Assembly (NCBI GenBank): GCA_017613995.1
Contig: JAGACT010000210.1
Location: 1 to 7,066, forward strand
DNA length: 7,066 nucleotides
Origin: Eubacteriaceae bacterium
GTDB taxonomy: Bacteria > Bacillota > Clostridia > Eubacteriales > Anaerofustaceae
Direction of reading: 5' to 3'
Position numbers and translations under genes: made by a program. Under the pieces are notes generated by a model that was not told where the DNA came from, searched no databases, and was given only the letters and a program-made list of their open reading frames with translations. Below, one piece after another: positions 5,803 to 7,066 of this stretch; positions within the stretch are counted from its first letter, which is position 1; each line of letters opens with the position of its first letter.

Positions 5803-6950
5803 AGATACTGAGAACAGCGGGGAAGGTCCTGGCCGCCCTGGTGCTGGCAGCTGCGCTCATTGTGTGCTGCGCGGTGCTGTTTCTGTTTTTCTGGCCATCC
5901 GTCGGAAAGATGCCCGGTGCCGGGGAGCGTTCCGAATATACGCAGCGCGCCTCATACTATTATGACGGCAGCTTCCATAACCCAAACGATACAGACACCC
6001 TGACCGGCGAAGGCTGGCCCCCCAGCGACAGGAGGATCACGAAGGAGGTCATTCCCGCGGTGAGCCCGGACTTTCCCGCAGATCCCTCCGAAGACAGCCT
6101 GAGCTACACCTGGTTCGGCCATTCGTCGTTCCTCCTTCAGATGGGCTCAGTCAGCATACTGGTGGATCCCGTCTTCAGCACCCGCTGTTCGCCGGTGGGC
6201 TTCATGGGGCCGAAAAGGTTCTCCGAGCTTCCCGTAAGCATCGACGAACTGCCTCACATCGACGCTGTGTTTATCTCCCACGACCACTACGACCATCTGG
6301 ACTACCGCACCGTACTGGGACTTAAGGACAGGGCGGACAGATTCATCGTGCCCCTGGGGGTGGACGTGATCCTGAGGGGCTGGGGAGTTGCGGAAGAAAA
6401 GATCATCACCCTGGGCTGGTGGGAGAGCACCGTGCTTTCCGGAGTCGAATTCACCCTGGTGCCCTCGCGGCATTTCACCGGCAGGAATCCCCTTAAAAGA
6501 AACGCCGTGCTGTGGGGAGGGCTCTACATGAACAACGGCCTCCACCGGGTCTACTATACCGGCGACGGCGGCTACTGCGGGGTCTTCGCGCAGGTACGGG
6601 AGGCCCTGGGGGAGCCGGAAGTCATGATCGCCGAGTGCGGGCAGTACGATCCCGCCTGGAGGATGATCCACATGTTCCCCGAGGAGACGGTGCTCGCTTC
6701 CGTCGATGCCGGGGCCGGATGGCTCATCCCCGTCCACTGGGGCACCTTCTGCATCTGCAACCACGCCTGGGACGATCCCATCATAAGGGTATGTGCCGCC
6801 TCCGAGGATTCGGGAGTGAGTATCGCGACGCCGATGATAGGGCAGACGGTGGATTATAAGGAGCTGTCGTCCTTTTGCGAGCACTGGTGGGAGGACTGCG
6901 AGTCAACTACTCCCTCCTACGGCTTAAGCCTTAGAGGAGGGAGCTTGTAA
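5799..6950 (+). CDS. Membrane-anchored metallo-beta-lactamase-fold hydrolase (UlaG/NAPE-PLD-like)
   Basis: The 383-residue protein starts with one hydrophobic segment (about 8-32), an uncleaved anchor or signal sequence, so the domain probably lies outside the membrane. The hydrolase domain (about 100-355) carries WFGHSSFLL (105-113), DPVF (123-126), the metal motif HDHYDH (161-166), a ligand His225 in SRHFTGR, Asp256 in YTGDGGY, HMFPEE (291-296) and His313 in PVHWGTF. This is the pattern of UlaG-like lactonases and of N-acylphosphatidylethanolamine phospholipase D, with all metal ligands present. The substrate is unknown; a lipid or lactone is plausible. Start and upstream stop overlap as ATGA, which implies translational coupling. 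The natural end seems to be near Glu368: residues 369-383 (STTPSYG...) and the TAA lie inside what looks like a mobile-element end. Confidence 0.88.
   Translation: MKILRTAGKVLAALVLAAALIVCCAVLFLFFWPSVGKMPGAGERSEYTQRASYYYDGSFHNPNDTDTLTGEGWPPSDRRITKEVIPAVSPDFPADPSEDSLSYTWFGHSSFLLQMGSVSILVDPVFSTRCSPVGFMGPKRFSELPVSIDELPHIDAVFISHDHYDHLDYRTVLGLKDRADRFIVPLGVDVILRGWGVAEEKIITLGWWESTVLSGVEFTLVPSRHFTGRNPLKRNAVLWGGLYMNNGLHRVYYTGDGGYCGVFAQVREALGEPEVMIAECGQYDPAWRMIHMFPEETVLASVDAGAGWLIPVHWGTFCICNHAWDDPIIRVCAASEDSGVSIATPMIGQTVDYKELSSFCEHWWEDCESTTPSYGLSLRGGSL
6910..6943. repeat. Terminal imperfect hairpin of the IS200/IS605-type end
   Basis: Nine-base arms 6910-6918 and 6935-6943 are exact reverse complements. 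The inner palindrome GGCTTAAGCC (6921-6930) extends the stem after an internal loop of 2 and 4 bases; TA/TA pairing with a 2-base bulge is an alternative. TnpA of this family recognises such imperfect hairpins. The hairpin lies within the reading frame of the hydrolase gene. Confidence 0.8.
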
Positions 6951-6963
6951 CTGCCACGTGGTA

Positions 6964-6981
6964 TTGACGGCTTTTGACGGC
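6964..6981. repeat. Tandem 8-base direct repeat
   Basis: TTGACGGC occurs at 6964-6971 and 6974-6981, separated by two T. On the minus strand this is GCCGTCAA twice. It lies in the unpaired interior of the putative omega RNA, and its GTCAA is complementary to the TTGAC at the presumed element boundary (6906-6902). Confidence 0.7.
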
Positions 6982-7022
6982 CTCCCACTTTTTTCGCCTG
7001 TCATATCATGACAGACGTGGCG

Positions 7023-7066
7023 TTACATCAGGGCACATTGACTGGTACCCGCGCCAGGAAGATCTA
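7023..7066 (-). CDS. Possible C-terminus of tnpB (partial, runs off the window)
   Basis: A minus-strand frame enters from the right edge, reads DLPGAGTSQCALM and stops at TAA (7025-7023), inside the left arm of the long stem. TnpB genes commonly end where the omega RNA scaffold begins, so this is the best-placed candidate. The other two minus frames stop at 7030-7028 and 7008-7006 and cannot be excluded. Thirteen residues are too few to identify the protein. Confidence 0.25.
   Translation of the reverse strand, partial: DLPGAGTSQCALM

Larger units (their letters stand above)
6902..7026 (-). ncRNA. Putative omega RNA (reRNA) scaffold of a TnpB element
   Basis: On the minus strand a long-range stem pairs GTAACGCCACGT (7026-7015) with ACGTGGC-A-GTTAC (6959-6947): 12 bp with one bulged base. 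It encloses a perfect 7-bp hairpin (7014-7008 with 7004-6998, loop 3), directly stacked on the outer stem, and a single-stranded A-rich stretch. The terminal hairpin 6943-6910 follows. TnpB nucleases use such an RNA, derived from the tnpB 3' end plus the element right end, whose 3' continuation into flanking DNA is the guide. Size (about 125 bases from the possible tnpB stop to the boundary) and order of parts fit. Here the guide would start at 6901 and run downward. Family assignment is inference; the base pairing is seen. Confidence 0.5.
6902..7066 (-). mobile_element. Right end of an IS200/IS605-type (TnpB-bearing) element, cut by the window edge
   Basis: Read on the minus strand, the segment ends AAGC-[hairpin]-TAGTTGAC. 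This is the arrangement I know from right ends of IS200/IS605-family elements downstream of tnpB. The subterminal hairpin has arms CTCCCTCCT/AGGAGGGAG (6910-6918, 6935-6943) around a second palindrome GGCTTAAGCC (6921-6930), with unpaired bases between the two stems. The likely boundary is TTGAC (6906-6902). These elements move as single strands, have no terminal inverted repeats and make no target duplication, so none is expected. Transposase genes, if any, lie beyond 7066. It could also be a non-autonomous derivative or a decayed remnant. Confidence 0.6.

Noticed and set aside
6147..6884. 245-residue minus-strand open frame over the metallohydrolase
   Set aside because: The plus strand carries the complete set of metal-binding motifs; this frame is an antisense shadow without motifs.
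6910..6943. Hairpin after the hydrolase as an ordinary intrinsic terminator
   Set aside because: It lies inside the open frame, has no T run on either side, and is flanked by the TTGAC and AAGC sequences seen at IS200/IS605 ends.
6964..6981. Short direct repeats as a CRISPR array
   Set aside because: There are only two 8-base copies two bases apart, with no spacer-sized gaps.

Overview
The window looks like a chromosomal segment from a moderately GC-rich Bacillota, most likely a member of Clostridia. This rests on the CIRCE-controlled groESL operon, strong AGGAGG ribosome binding sites before most genes, a tRNA gene with encoded CCA, and the clostridial flavour of the GroEL, YbaK-like and ABC transporter proteins. 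No genus can be assigned from the sequence alone.

Layout from left to right. Positions 1-113 hold only a short open stretch that may be the end of an unidentified plus-strand gene. A minus-strand gene (170-643) encodes a small membrane-anchored zinc-ribbon protein, with its own promoter and terminator. Next comes groES-groEL (930-2858, plus), preceded by a sigma-A-type promoter and a perfect CIRCE operator and followed by a strong intrinsic terminator. A minus-strand tRNA-Arg(ACG) with its own promoter and terminator lies at 2959-3034. A minus-strand two-gene operon follows: an 83-residue stand-alone protein resembling part of the fatty-acid kinase FakA (4976-5227), then a 618-residue ABC half-transporter (3113-4969). 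Divergent from it, on the plus strand, are a YbaK/EbsC-type aminoacyl-tRNA deacylase-like gene (5329-5802) and, overlapping it by 4 bases, a membrane-anchored metallo-beta-lactamase-fold hydrolase of the UlaG/NAPE-PLD type (5799-6950).

The right edge is the most interesting part. From about 6902 to the end of the window the sequence looks like the right end of an IS200/IS605-type (TnpB-bearing) element lying on the minus strand. It has a terminal imperfect hairpin next to a TTGAC boundary, then a 12-bp long-range stem enclosing a second perfect hairpin. This architecture suggests an omega RNA (reRNA) scaffold at the 3' end of a tnpB gene that runs off the window. If so, the RNA guide would be read from the flanking metallohydrolase gene, and the last 15 residues and stop codon of that hydrolase are supplied by the inserted element.

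The rest is ordinary housekeeping: protein folding under heat-shock control, translation quality control, tRNA supply and membrane transport. I saw no CRISPR array, prophage or defence cluster.
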